Source: Heloderma charlesbogerti
Taxonomy: Eukaryota; Chordata; Lepidosauria; Squamata; Helodermatidae
DNA length: 64,000 bases
Reading direction: 5' to 3'
Assembly (NCBI GenBank): GCA_026122225.1
Contig: JANEZZ010002708.1
Location: forward strand, 372,001-436,000
Positions 41,612 to 51,140 of this stretch are shown here, piece after piece. Numbering within the stretch: the stretch's first letter is position 1; each line of letters starts with the position of its first letter. The position numbers and the translations under genes are program-made. The notes below the pieces were generated by a model, which saw only the letters and a list, made by a program, of their open reading frames with translations, was not told the DNA's origin and did no database searches.

Positions 41612-44187
41612 TTGTTGTTGTTGTTGTTCAGTCGTTAAATTGTGTCCGACTGTCTGTGACCCCGTGGACCATAGCATGCCAGGCCTTCCTGTCCTCCACT
41701 CTCTCCCGGAGTGTGCTCAAGTCCATATTCATTGCATCAGTGATGCTATCTAGCCATCTCATCCTCTGCCGTCCCCTTCTCCTTTTGCCTTCAGTCTTTC
41801 CCAGCATCAGGGTCTTTTCCAGGGAGTTTTCTCTTCGCATTAGGTGGCCGAAATATTGGAGCTTCAGCTCCAGTATCTGTCCTTCCAATAAGCAGTCAGG
41901 GTTGATTTCCTTTAGGATGGACTGATCTGATCTCCTTGCCGTTCAGGGGACTCGTAAGAGTCTTCTCCAGTACCATAGTTCAAAGGCATAAATTCTTGGG
42001 TGCTCAGCCTTCCTTATAGTCCAGCTCTCACAGCCATACATTACTACTAGGAAAACCATAGCTTTGATTAGACGGACCTTTGTCGCCAAGGTGATGTCTC
42101 TGCTTCTTACTATGCTGTCTAGGTTTGCCATAGCTTTCCTCCCAAGGAGCAGGCATCTTTTAATTTCATTGCTACAGTCACCATCTGTGGTGATCTTGGA
42201 GCCCAAGAAAATAAAATCTGTCACTGCTTCCATTTCTTCCCCTTCTATATGCCAGGAAGTAATGGGGCCAGATGCCATGATCTTCGTTTTTTTAATGTTG
42301 AATTTCAAACCAGCTTTTGCACTCTCTTCTTTCACCCTCAACAAGAGGCTCTTTAAATCCTCTTCACTTTCTGCCATTAGGGTGGCATCGTCTGCATATC
42401 TGAGGTTGTTGATAATTCTCCCAGCAATCTTAATTCTGACCTGTGATTCATCCAACCCGGCGTTTCTCGTGATGTACTCTGCATATAAATTAAATAAGCA
42501 GGGCAACAATATACAGCCTTGTCGTACTCCTTTCCCAATTTTGAACCAATCGGTTGTTCCATGTCTGGTTCTCACTGTTGCTTCTTGACCCTCGTACAGG
42601 TTTCTCAGGAGACAGGAAAGGTGGTCTGGTACTCCCATCACTTTAAGAATTTGCCAGAGTTTGTTGTGATCCACACAATCAAAGGCTTTATCGTAGTCAA
42701 TGAAGCAGAAATAGACGTTTTTCTGGAATTCTCTTGCTTTCTCCATGATCCAGCGAATGTTGGCGATTTGATCTCTAGTTCCTCTGCCTCTTCGAAACCC
42801 AGCTTGTACTTCCGGTAGTTCTCGGTTCACATACTGCTGAAGCCTAGCTTGTAGGATTTTGAGCATAACCTTGCTGGCATGTGAAATGAGCACAATTGTA
42901 TGGTAGTTTGAACACTCTTTGGCATTGCCCTTCTTTGGAATTGGAATGTAAACTGACCTTTTCCAGTCTTGTGGCCACTGTTGAGTGTTCCAAATGTGTT
43001 GGCATATTGAGTGCAGCACTTTAACAGCATCATCTTTTAGGATCTTAAATAGCTCAGCTAGAATACTGTCATCTCCGCTAGCTTTGTTGTTACTAATGCT
43101 TCCTAAGGCCCACTTGACTTCACTCTCTAGGATATCTGGCTCAAGTTCAGTGACCGCACTATCATGGCTATCAGGGACATTCAGATCTTTCCTGTATAGT
43201 TCTGCTGTGTATTCTTGCCACCTCTTCTTAATCTCATCTGCTTCTGTTAGGTCCCTGCCTTCTTTGTCCTTTATCATGCCTGTCTTTGCAAAAAACGTTC
43301 CCTTGAGATCTCCGATTTTCTTGAAAAGATCTCTAGTCTTTCCCATTCTATTGTTTTCTTCGATTTCTTTGCATTGTTCATTTAAGAAGGCCTTCTTGTC
43401 TCTCCTTGCTATTCTCTGGAAATCTGCATTCAGTTGCATATATCTTCCCCTTTCTCCCTTGCTTTTCGCTTCCCTTCTTTCCTCAGCTACTTGTAAAGCC
43501 TCATCAGACAGCCACTTTGCTTTCTTGCATTTCTTTGTCTTTCGGATGGATTGAGTTGCTGCCTCCTGAACAATGTTACAGACCTCCGTCCATAGTTCCT
43601 CAGGCACTCTGTCTATCAGGTCTAATCCCTGAAATCTATTCCTCACCTCCACTGTATATTCATAAGGGATATGATTTAGGTCATATCTGAATGGTTTAGT
43701 GGTTTTCCTTACGTTCTTCAATTTAAGCCGAAATTTTGCAAGAAGCAGCTCATGATCTGAGCCACAGTCAGCTCCAGGTCTTGTTTTGACTGACTGTATG
43801 GAGCTTCTCCATCTTTGGCTGCAAAGGACATAATCAATCTGGTTTCGATATTGACCATCTGGTGATGTCCATGTGTAGAGTCGTCCCTTGTGCTTTTGGA
43901 AAAGAGTGTTTGCTATGATCAGCGTGTTCTCTTGGCAAAACTCGATTAGCCTTTGTCCTGCTTCATTTTGTACACCAAGGCCATGCTTGCCTGTTATCCC
44001 GGTGATTTCTTGATTTCCTACTTTAGCATTCCAATCCCCTATGATGAAGAGGGAATCTTTTTTTGGTGTTAGTTCTAGAAGGTGTTGCAGGTCTTCATAG
44101 AACCGATCAACCTCAGCTTGTTCGGCCTCAGTGGTTGGGGCATAGACTTGAATTACTGTGATGTTGAATGGTTTCCCTTGCAAGATG
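41612..44187 (-). mobile_element. BovB (RTE clade) LINE, 5'-truncated
   Basis: A minus-strand element of about 2.6 kb has its 3' end at 41612, with a (TTG)n run on the plus strand (AACAACAA tail in sense) next to GTCCGACTGTCTGTGACCCC, the usual BovB 3' end. The 5' end falls inside the endonuclease domain at about 44187, so the promoter, ORF1 region and the start of ORF2 are lost. BovB moves by target-primed reverse transcription and supplies the machinery for Sauria SINEs, one of which lies at 23704-24045. No target duplication was found. Confidence 0.95.
41625..44183 (-). pseudogene. BovB ORF2 (endonuclease-reverse transcriptase), truncated, one stop
   Basis: The frame is open from 44384 to a TGA at 41943-41945 (813 codons); residues 1 to about 67 come from a MITE and flanking sequence, not BovB. 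BovB-derived protein starts near residue 68. The endonuclease keeps GDWNAK (about 116-121) and GSDHELL (208-214) but lacks its N-terminal catalytic part. The RT has QAGFRRGRGTRDQI (about 527-540), motif A FIDYDKAFD (561-569), GVRQGC (619-624) and the YADD catalytic box (663-666). After RRLLRVP a TGA stands where BovB has Trp; the frame then stays open to the normal C-terminus (LKLQYFGHLMRR, GRQRMRWLD) ending near 41625. With a single nonsense change over about 850 codons, the copy is young but not autonomous. Confidence 0.95.
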
Positions 44188-44296
44188 TGGTGGTGCCTCG
44201 TCTTGACCCAGCCTACCTCTGTTTTTCTGCCTACCTGCTCCTGTCTCAATCTTCCTGCCTGCCTGCATCTGTGTCCCAGACCTTCTTCAGGCAGAC
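44188..44296. other. Low-complexity spacer between BovB and a half MITE
   Basis: CT-rich text with 'ctgcctacctgctcctgtct' and 'ctgcctgcctgcatctg' words belongs neither to BovB nor to the MITE arm. It may be filler DNA at the 5' junction or the older host sequence. Confidence 0.5.
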
Positions 44297-44396
44297 GTCT
44301 CAACTTGGATACCTCCTTTAGAGTTCTGATTGGTTCTGACTGAAACCCAGAGCAGATGCACCGCCCCACTGACACTGGAGCCACCAGCCTCCACTG
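44297..44396. mobile_element. Half of a CAGTGGAGG-family MITE (right arm only)
   Basis: 'tcctttagagttctgattgg', 'ttctgactgaaacccagag' and the end CCAGCCTCCACTG at 44396 match the right arm of copies at 1679 and 31191. The left arm is missing: it is absent both here and beyond the far end of BovB at 41612. Confidence 0.75.
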
Positions 44397-44559
44397 AATT
44401 CACGCTTGTCCTCCCCACAAGTTCAGCTCTAAATTAACAGTGGGACTGCTTCAACGCGTGAACGCAAATTCACAACTTTTCAGTTTCCCCATTCCACCCG
44501 GGAAAAAAGCAGATTACGCTGAAGCCTTCTGTAGGAATGGGGAAGAAATTAGTGTGGTT

Positions 44560-44955
44560 CGCCTTTTAATGGTAACTTACCTAATTTCACACTTTTTAAC
44601 CAACCCATGCATGAAAACTCAGTTATCCTTTGATATCTGCATTCTGCACATCTCCAAATTTTGCAGTAAAGTTCTCCAGTCAGAAGATGTGTACAAAAAT
44701 ACAGATATTAGTTGAAAGTACATGCAAAAATGTACATTTTAAAGTAACATTCAGAAATTGCATTATATTAGAAAAATTACTTAGAAAAATGTGCATATGA
44801 CACAAACATTAATATATTAGGAGAAAAGTGCAAAAATACATACAAATGATCATGTCAACCTTTATTTGTAAATTTCTCAAAGTTCGGGACATACCGAACT
44901 TAATGTTTGAAAAATGAGAAATTGTGAGAAACTGAATTTGACAGATCCAACCACC
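44560..44955 (-). mobile_element. AT-rich MITE fragment related to 26620-26860
   Basis: In reverse orientation it shares 'gaaactgaatttgacaga', 'aaaaatgagaaat' and repeated 'tgcaaaaatgtacattt' words with the TAGGGATGG-starting fragment at 26620. Ends not resolved. Confidence 0.45.
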
Positions 44956-45115
44956 CCAGGTTTTGTGCGTGCTGAAGCATTTCCATAGCCATTTCTGCCC
45001 AACGCTGCATGGATCAACTCAAGCCACATTCAAAAGGCAGCAATTTGGCCATATCATCTGAACTAGACCAGTATCTAAAAATATAGGTAGGGGGATAGAT
45101 CCTATATGTCCATAA

Positions 45116-45520
45116 CATGGATGTACAGATTTTGTAAAAACCCATTCTGTCTGCATTTCACAGATTGTCAGGTGCCTTTCGTTCCATCTTCTGCTCATTG
45201 ACAGAATCAGATGTTTCCCAGTTTCCTGATTTGCACTTGTGAAATGCGCAAATCCTCCCAAAATGCACAACACCCTCCACAAATGCCTATTTTCATGCTT
45301 TAGCCAATGTGGGAAATGTGCCTTTTCAGATGATTTTTTTTTTTTTTACATATTTTTCTACAATTAGATTTGTGTAAAATTCTGGAAAATCAAAAATTGG
45401 TCCACAAATCCACGGAACCTGTGTGACTCACGAAAAGCCGGTCCGCTCTGGAATCTGCGAGCCAGATTCCTAGAAATCCAAACTCATTTGATTCAGTTGT
45501 GGATTTCTCTGACGTCCCTA
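45116..45520. mobile_element. TAGGGATGT-type hAT MITE, copy E
   Basis: The 405-bp element starts CATGGATGTACAGA and ends TTCTCTGACGTCCCTA. Flanks gtccataa (45108-45115) and attcataa (45521-45528) agree at 6 of 8. The interior matches 54249-54676 ('cagattgtcagg.gcctttc', 'ccagattc.tagaaatccaaa', parted), so E and F form one subfamily. Confidence 0.75.
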
Positions 45521-45528
45521 ATTCATAA

Positions 45529-45665
45529 TAGAGATGGACAAATCGATCTGTTTCCAGTCTGTGACACACTTTCACATGTGTTCGCCCATAGATCTTCTCC
45601 CTCCAATTTTTGCATTCATCTGCATTTAAAAAAAAAAGAGCTGCATGAAAATCTGCATTTAAACA
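45529..45665 (+). mobile_element. TAGAGATGG-starting MITE fragment abutting copy E
   Basis: TAGAGATGGACAAATCG begins immediately after the right target duplication of copy E. The interior has 'ctgcatttaaaaaaaaaag' like related elements. The far end was not found. Confidence 0.4.
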
Positions 45666-46279
45666 TCAGTTTTAGCTGGTGCTCTAGGTCAGGGATCTAG
45701 GTGGGTCCTAATAAAGGTATTACCACACTGTGGCTTTGGGTCTGATACAGCCATTTTGCAAACAGGGAAACTCAAAGCCATCTGGAAGTCAGAGACTGAA
45801 GGCCAACTCTTGTTCCAGTGAAACACATGGGCCTTCATTGCATGCCCCATCACCACCAAAAAACATTAATCAGGGCAACTGTTGCTGTGTCCTTAGAGAG
45901 GCAAAAACTCTTGTTTCCTGCATAATGAATCACAGCTAATTAACAGACCAATAAAATCTGAACTTTTAATTTATCAGTATTGACTTAATGTCTCACTTCC
46001 CTTCATAAGTTCATCGCTATCATCTCTGCATGCCATTGCCAGAATTGGCCAAGTCCAAAAGAAAGTGAATGATGACTAGTTCGAATAAACCAATTTCTTT
46101 AATACGTCCTGACATGTCAGACATCATTTCCTTGGCCCTATGGAGGTGACAGATGCTTTACAGTGTGCCAATCTGCAAAATATCATTTTGCTTTAGATCC
46201 TGGAAGTGCATTCTGCACCAAGCCAGAAAGCAGAGAGGCTCTTCTGAGAAAGCCTTGTATTTCTGGAGCTATAATTCTG
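45666..46279. other. Repeat-poor AT-rich sequence, no gene seen
   Basis: 45925-46130 has 'aatcacagctaattaacaga' and 'ccaataaaatctgaac' words, no recognised transposon and no open frame; a candidate conserved non-coding stretch (see findings). Confidence 0.35.
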
Positions 46280-47260
46280 TTAGGGGAAGGGCTGTAGCCA
46301 TGGCCAGCCCTAGGATATATAACGCCCTGGGCGAGGAGTGCCTTTGGTGCCCCCACCCCATACTCAATTTTGCAAGGTCATCTAGAGGATTTATGGGGCC
46401 TGGCGCAAGTGTGATGTCCATCAAGAACGACATGGCTCAGAACCTTGATTTCTCAGCCACCGGGCTATAGTTTGCCCAAGCCAAAGTTCGAAAAGCCAGA
46501 TTCTGAGCAGTGGCAGTGCACGATGCAACACAGCAGAACTATCACCAGTTTTACTTTTAATATTTTTTTGTTTTGTAGCAGTTCCTATCTTTTGGTAAGC
46601 ATTCTTTATTTTAGAATATCCATTATTTTTATCTTTTAAAATAATAAATAAAAGTTATAAATAAAAAAGTTATCCAGCTGACCTCTTGCAGCTTGCAGCT
46701 TTGTTTTATTATTATTTACAAAGTGCTTACTGTATACAAAGTGCTAAGTGCTTGGTAATGTTGCCTCAGAGTAAAACTGTGTTCCGCTGATTTTTACATA
46801 GCGCAAATGACATCAAAGCGGGAACTGAAAAAGAAATGCTTTAAAGCTAATTGAAGGAGGATCATTTTTTTGTACTTTGTACTCAAACAACCTGTAGAGC
46901 CTTGAAAGAAAGGTTACAGACTCTTGCTTTTTGCCACCCTAGCTCATTGCACACAGTACGTTAAAGAACAGCCACTGAGCTCAGCTTGGCGCCCCCCCCC
47001 CCGGCAATCAGTTTGGTGCCCTCACTCAGCTTGGCACCCCAGGCAACCACCCAGCTCCCCACCCCAAGGCCAGCCCTGGCCGTGGCTCAAAGCAAATGCT
47101 TTGCATGCAAAAGGTCCTAGGTTCAACCCCCAGAATAGGGCTGGGAGAGACTCCTGTCTAAAACAAGGAAGAGGTATTGCCAGTTTAATGTAGATAACTT
47201 AAACTACATGGACCAATTGTTTGATTCAGTATAAGGCCACTTGCCATATTGGTGTTTCTA
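46280..47260 (+). mobile_element. tRNA-derived SINE (GTAGCTCAGTGG family) split by a hAT element
   Basis: The head 'aggggaagggctgtag' (46283-46298) is separated from its continuation 'gtggctcaaagcaaatgc' (47082 on) and B box 'aggttcaaccccc' by the insertion at 46299-47078. The 3' end is 'ttgattcagtataaggcca'. Confidence 0.85.
46299..47078. mobile_element. hAT-like element (CAGGGCCGGCCCTAG family), 780 bp
   Basis: Ends are CATGGCCAGCCCTAGG and AGGCCAGCCCTG, complementary. Flanks gctgtagc (46291-46298) and gccgtggc (47079-47086) agree at 6 of 8, both differences being transitions. Because the host is a recognisable SINE, the insertion point is independently confirmed. No transposase frame is seen; an AT-rich tract occupies 46550-46740. 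Confidence 0.88.
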
Positions 47261-47562
47261 TAAGGGAATTACCATTAATGCAGTACATTTGGTTGGAATG
47301 GACATCATACATGTGTACTGAAAATAGAACTGAGCCAGATTTCACATTGAATTGCATTTTCAATTGGGACATTTATTTTTCTGCTCGACAGATACACTGA
47401 AATCAAGTTTCTTGCCTTTTTTTTTTTGTCTGTGTCCATGGCGGCTGTTGGAAAAATCACAATGACAATACTAGTTTTCGACAATAAGGAAAATGAAGGA
47501 ACATTTTCAGCTCAGACTTAATTGAACGCCTGACTGAATTGGGTACATTAATTCCCCATGGA
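47261..47562. other. Repeat-poor sequence, no gene seen
   Basis: A poly-T run lies at 47417-47428. No frame or transposon recognised. Confidence 0.3.
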
Positions 47563-47847
47563 CAGGGCCGGCCCTACCATTAGGCAGAGTGAGGTGGCTG
47601 CCTCAGGAGGCACATGTTAGGAGGCAGCAGCCAGGTGTTGGAGAAGAGAGCTTTGTGCTCCATGGCCTGCCCCCTGATCACTAAGTTAGCCTGCTTCCTA
47701 CAGGTGTGGTGGAGGGCACTGCCCCAGTGCCAGTATTGAAGAAAGATTAACTTGCCAGTCCAGTCACCTCACCTTGTGTACATGGAACAGGAGGGGGCAC
47801 CATCTTGTTCTTCGCCTCAGGCAGCAAAATGTCTTGGGCCAGCCCTG
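47563..47847. mobile_element. hAT-like element (CAGGGCCGGCCC family), 285 bp
   Basis: Ends CAGGGCCGGCCCTA and GGGCCAGCCCTG are inverted repeats. Target duplications cccatgga (47555-47562) and cccatggg (47848-47855) match 7 of 8. Non-coding. Fragments of the same family lie at 1545 and 17528. Confidence 0.92.
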
Positions 47848-47861
47848 CCCATGGGACATAA

Positions 47862-48062
47862 GCTGCTTCATACCAAGTCAGACTATGGGTCCCTCTGGCT
47901 CAGTACTAATTACACTGACTGGCAGCAGCTCTTGAGGGTTTCATACAAGAGTCTTTCCCAGCCCTACCTGGAGATACAGAGGATTGAACCCGAAACCTTT
48001 ACCATGCAAATTAGGGGCTCTACTACTGACCTACAGCCCTTTGCCTGAAGATACCCAGGAAG
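47862..48062 (-). mobile_element. tRNA-derived SINE (GTAGCTCAGTGG family)
   Basis: Plus-strand order: 'agctgcttcataccaagtca', 'ctgactggcagcagctcttg', 'agtctttcccagccctacct', 'aggattgaacccgaaacctt', 'gctctactactgacctacag'. This is the complete reversed SINE. A further 3' fragment follows at 48058-48100. Confidence 0.85.
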
Positions 48063-48100
48063 CTGTCTTATTCCAAGTCAGACCACATATCTATCACAGT

Positions 48101-48419
48101 GAGTATTGGGTGCTTCCGAATAAGGCTTCTATGATGTCATCACCCTGCCTCATTCATGGAAATTTACAGGGGTTCCAAATGATGGCGCCTTCCACTCATG
48201 ACCATACCATGTTTTCTCTCCATTTCTTCCATCTTTTCCCTTTCCGCAGAACTTCTGTTATGGAAAATAAGATGGAAGCCCTGCACAAGGCAGCTAGGAG
48301 CCCCTCCCTTAGGAAGCAGCCATTGTCTACTCTGACTGGCAGCCGTTTGGTTCGCCAAGGTTTCAGTTAGGAGTAGGGAAGTGCAAATCAGTAAAATTCG
48401 AGTTCACTGAGGTTTTTCA
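48101..48419. other. No gene seen
   Basis: The 128-codon frame at 47984-48370 overlaps the SINE and has no domain. 'agggaagtgcaaatcag' at 48376 resembles the start of a worn TAGGGATG-type MITE. Confidence 0.3.
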
Positions 48420-48640
48420 AATGACATTTATTAATTATTAATTATTACTTTTATTTATTGACTTACTTAACAACATTTGTACATTGCTCCACATCTAAAA
48501 CAGATTCCGGAGCAGAGAACATAAAAGGTAAAATAATAAAAATATGAAAAGAATTAAAATACCATATTAAAATTGTTCTTTTAGAAACAGAATACGAATA
48601 AAAACCATGGCTGGTCAGTTAAGGAATGCTTGAAGCTCAT
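48420..48640 (+). repeat. LINE/SINE 3'-tail-type repeat, sister of 7739-7900
   Basis: 'aacaacatttgtacattgct', 'ccacatctaaaacagattc', 'ggagcagagaacataaaagg' align with the earlier copy. Confidence 0.55.
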
Positions 48641-48960
48641 TCAATCTTGTGTCCGTATCAGATTGTGAACGTGGGGGTGTTGTCTTCCTTTCACACGAAA
48701 ATGTGATTTTGAAATGTATGAATTTTCTCTCATGGATTAAAGCATGTTTGTGTGCATTTTTCAAAAGTCTGTATTTTTTGTGCCCATTTTTCAAACGTAT
48801 GTGTTTTTAACACTTTTACAAAATTATTATTCTGCGAATCACATCGCAAGCCCGAAAATGTACTGACTTCAACTGCACATTGTATTCAGGTCTGCATTTG
48901 GTTCTGGGAGGTGTGAGCTGGGCATAGTCTGGTCAAAAACAAACTGAAACGTATTTCCCA
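48641..48960. repeat. AT-rich MITE-like remnant
   Basis: 'tgtgtgcatttttcaaaagt' and 'tgcccatttttcaaacgtat' are the repeated word type seen in the 8341 and 26620 fragments. Ends unclear. Confidence 0.35.
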
Positions 48961-49075
48961 TGCATCCTTAGGCAGGACTCTTGCCCAATCCGAGCAGAAG
49001 ATGCCTGGTATTGAACAAGGGACATTTTGTTCACAATGTATAAGCTCTGCCACTGAGCCACAGCCCTTCCTCTGA
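48961..49075 (-). mobile_element. tRNA-derived SINE (GTAGCTCAGTGG family), 5' part
   Basis: 'gcctggtattgaacaaggga' (reversed B box), 'aagctctgccactgagccac' and 'agcccttcc' (reversed A box and start). Confidence 0.7.
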
Positions 49076-50974
49076 CAGATATAAAGTTTCACTGTGAGTT
49101 TCGAAATGCCGTTTGTGGGAGGAAGTGTGGAGAGCCAAATTCTTGTGGGCGCACAGAATGTCACAACCCAATGGGACCAGAAGATCTTGGTGAAAAAGGC
49201 TGGCTGTTGGTTGGCTGCCCTGAAGCCTACAATCCAGGGAATGTGCAGAGAGACTGCAACAACAAAAACATCATTAACCCCATCTATTTCTGTGGGGCTT
49301 CTTTTATAACCCAGCTCCTACACATTTCTCCCAAGCAGACCCAACAAGACCATTGAAAAATATTTCTATATCTAAAAGGCACCCATTCTTCCAAAATGCT
49401 TCTCCCTAAATTATATACAACCAGCAAAATTCTATCTATTCTATCTCTAACATTTCTATGATCTTATTATCTCTTTCAGATCCCTTCCAAACCCAATTTA
49501 TAACACAGAGAGAGAGAGAGAATGCAACCGGAGACGAGGCTAAGCTTTGCAGCATCACAAAAACCCAAATTGGAAGAGAACGTTTAAAAGAGAGCTTCGG
49601 CTATTGGGCGGTACAGAAATGAAATAAAATAAATAAATAAATAAAGACGCTGCTAGAAATGACAGATAATAAAATCATCTAGCTTTGACTGTACAGCTCT
49701 GATCTCAGACTTGCTTGTCCCTGGAAGCAAGAACTGTTGACGGCTCTTAAGGAAAACTTGGTGGTTTGACTTGTAGATTGACTTGTACAAAATGCAATGC
49801 AATTGAGATCCCAAGAGCAAGAAATTAACACAAGGACTGGACAGGGGAAAAGTGGGGAGGGGAAAAAAATTAAGAAACCTAGTGAGTTACTACATACGTC
49901 TTAGGAATTCAAGGTACCAAAACGTTGTTGCCAAACTTCACAAAGCACAAACCTCCCCAGTTTAATCCCATTTACGTCCAATGATCAGAAAATCAACATA
50001 AGAACAGCCCTGTTGGTTTAGACCCAGAATCCATCTACCACAGGGCGTTGAACCTCCCAGCTATGGTCCTAGTCCAGCCCTCCAGAGTTCCCTAGATATC
50101 TATGACCCCTTCCCCTGCCCTTTCTCCCACCTACCAATCGTTCAGTGGGTACCTGGCTTTTGCACATTTCCTCCTACCCCACATTCTAAAAGGTTGACAA
50201 GCCTCTCCTGAGGCTTAGTTAGTAAGAGGTTTAAGCTAAAATATGCTGGTGTTTGGGGTATTTGCCCCCCCCGTTGCCGTCGCCCCTGCCCACCACTGGA
50301 ATGTGGCTCTCAAGAGCTTCTCTCCAAAATTACATTTGACCCTTGGGCCGAAAGAAGTTCAACACCCCTAATCAAGCATCTTGCTTATAGCAGTAACCAG
50401 CCAGATGCTGCTGGAAAGCCTGCAAGTGGGGCCTTAAGGCACAACTTCTATTTGGAGGTAGACTACCTCTGAACAAGGAGATCCCACAAGAGTGCCCCCG
50501 CATCAATCGGTGCTTGAAATGTTGGCCTAGATTTCTTACAACCCTTGTTTCTAATAGCTGGTGTGTGTATATTTCTTCCCAGTATTTAACTGGGAAGAAA
50601 ACAGACCAGGATTTCCTGATAGATCTATGAGTGATTTGCAGCAGGTCAGCAAAGGTTTCCAACTCCCAGTTGTTTAACGATAGCAACAACAAGATGGCTT
50701 TGCCTACCTAAATGAGGCTGCCGGAAAGGAAAAAAAGCTTGCGTTAACCAGGAGCAGACTTTTGTGTGAAAGGACTGTGCTCTCAGTTCAGTTCTGGAAC
50801 TAAAAACAAATTCCTAGGTTCAGAATGTACTAGAGGCACCCTGGTCTTCAATTCTAAGCGAATGTCTGGTTGGTGCATCTTCGGGTTCAAGTATCAAACA
50901 AATAAGATCCAATCCACCCCTGGAATGAGATGTGAATATAAAACTTTCAGGCAAATTCCTGCTTAAATGAGTTT
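49076..50974. other. Mostly unassigned; SINE tail and CR1 fragment included
   Basis: 49507-49522 is a short (GA)n run. 49585-49648 ('gggcggtacagaaatgaaat' then AAATAAAT units) is a retroposon tail. 49998-50060 ('cataagaacagccctgttgg') is a small reversed CR1 tail. No gene recognised in the rest. Confidence 0.4.
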
Positions 50975-51140
50975 GGGGGAGAACCATAACTCAGTGGCGA
51001 AGCATACATGCTTTGCGTACAAAAGGTCTCCAGTCTCTTTAGTGAAAAGGATGGGGAAAACTCTCTCTGCTGAAGAGTAAACAATACTGGGCAAGAGGGC
51101 AACTGTCTGACCTGATATGAGGCAGCTTCTTTATAGTTTA
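50975..51140 (+). mobile_element. tRNA-derived SINE (GTAGCTCAGTGG family)
   Basis: Head 'gagaaccataactcagtggc', 'acatgctttgcgtacaaaag', B-box region degraded, body 'gaaaactctctctgctgaag', 3' end 'tgacctgatatgaggcagct' and 'tctttatag'. Confidence 0.75.

Noticed and set aside
42985..43554. 189-codon plus-strand frame
   Set aside because: It is the antisense of the BovB ORF2 frame.
43700..44396. Target duplication for the large BovB copy
   Set aside because: Compared the sequence next to 41612 with the region around 44187-44300; no convincing direct repeat was seen.
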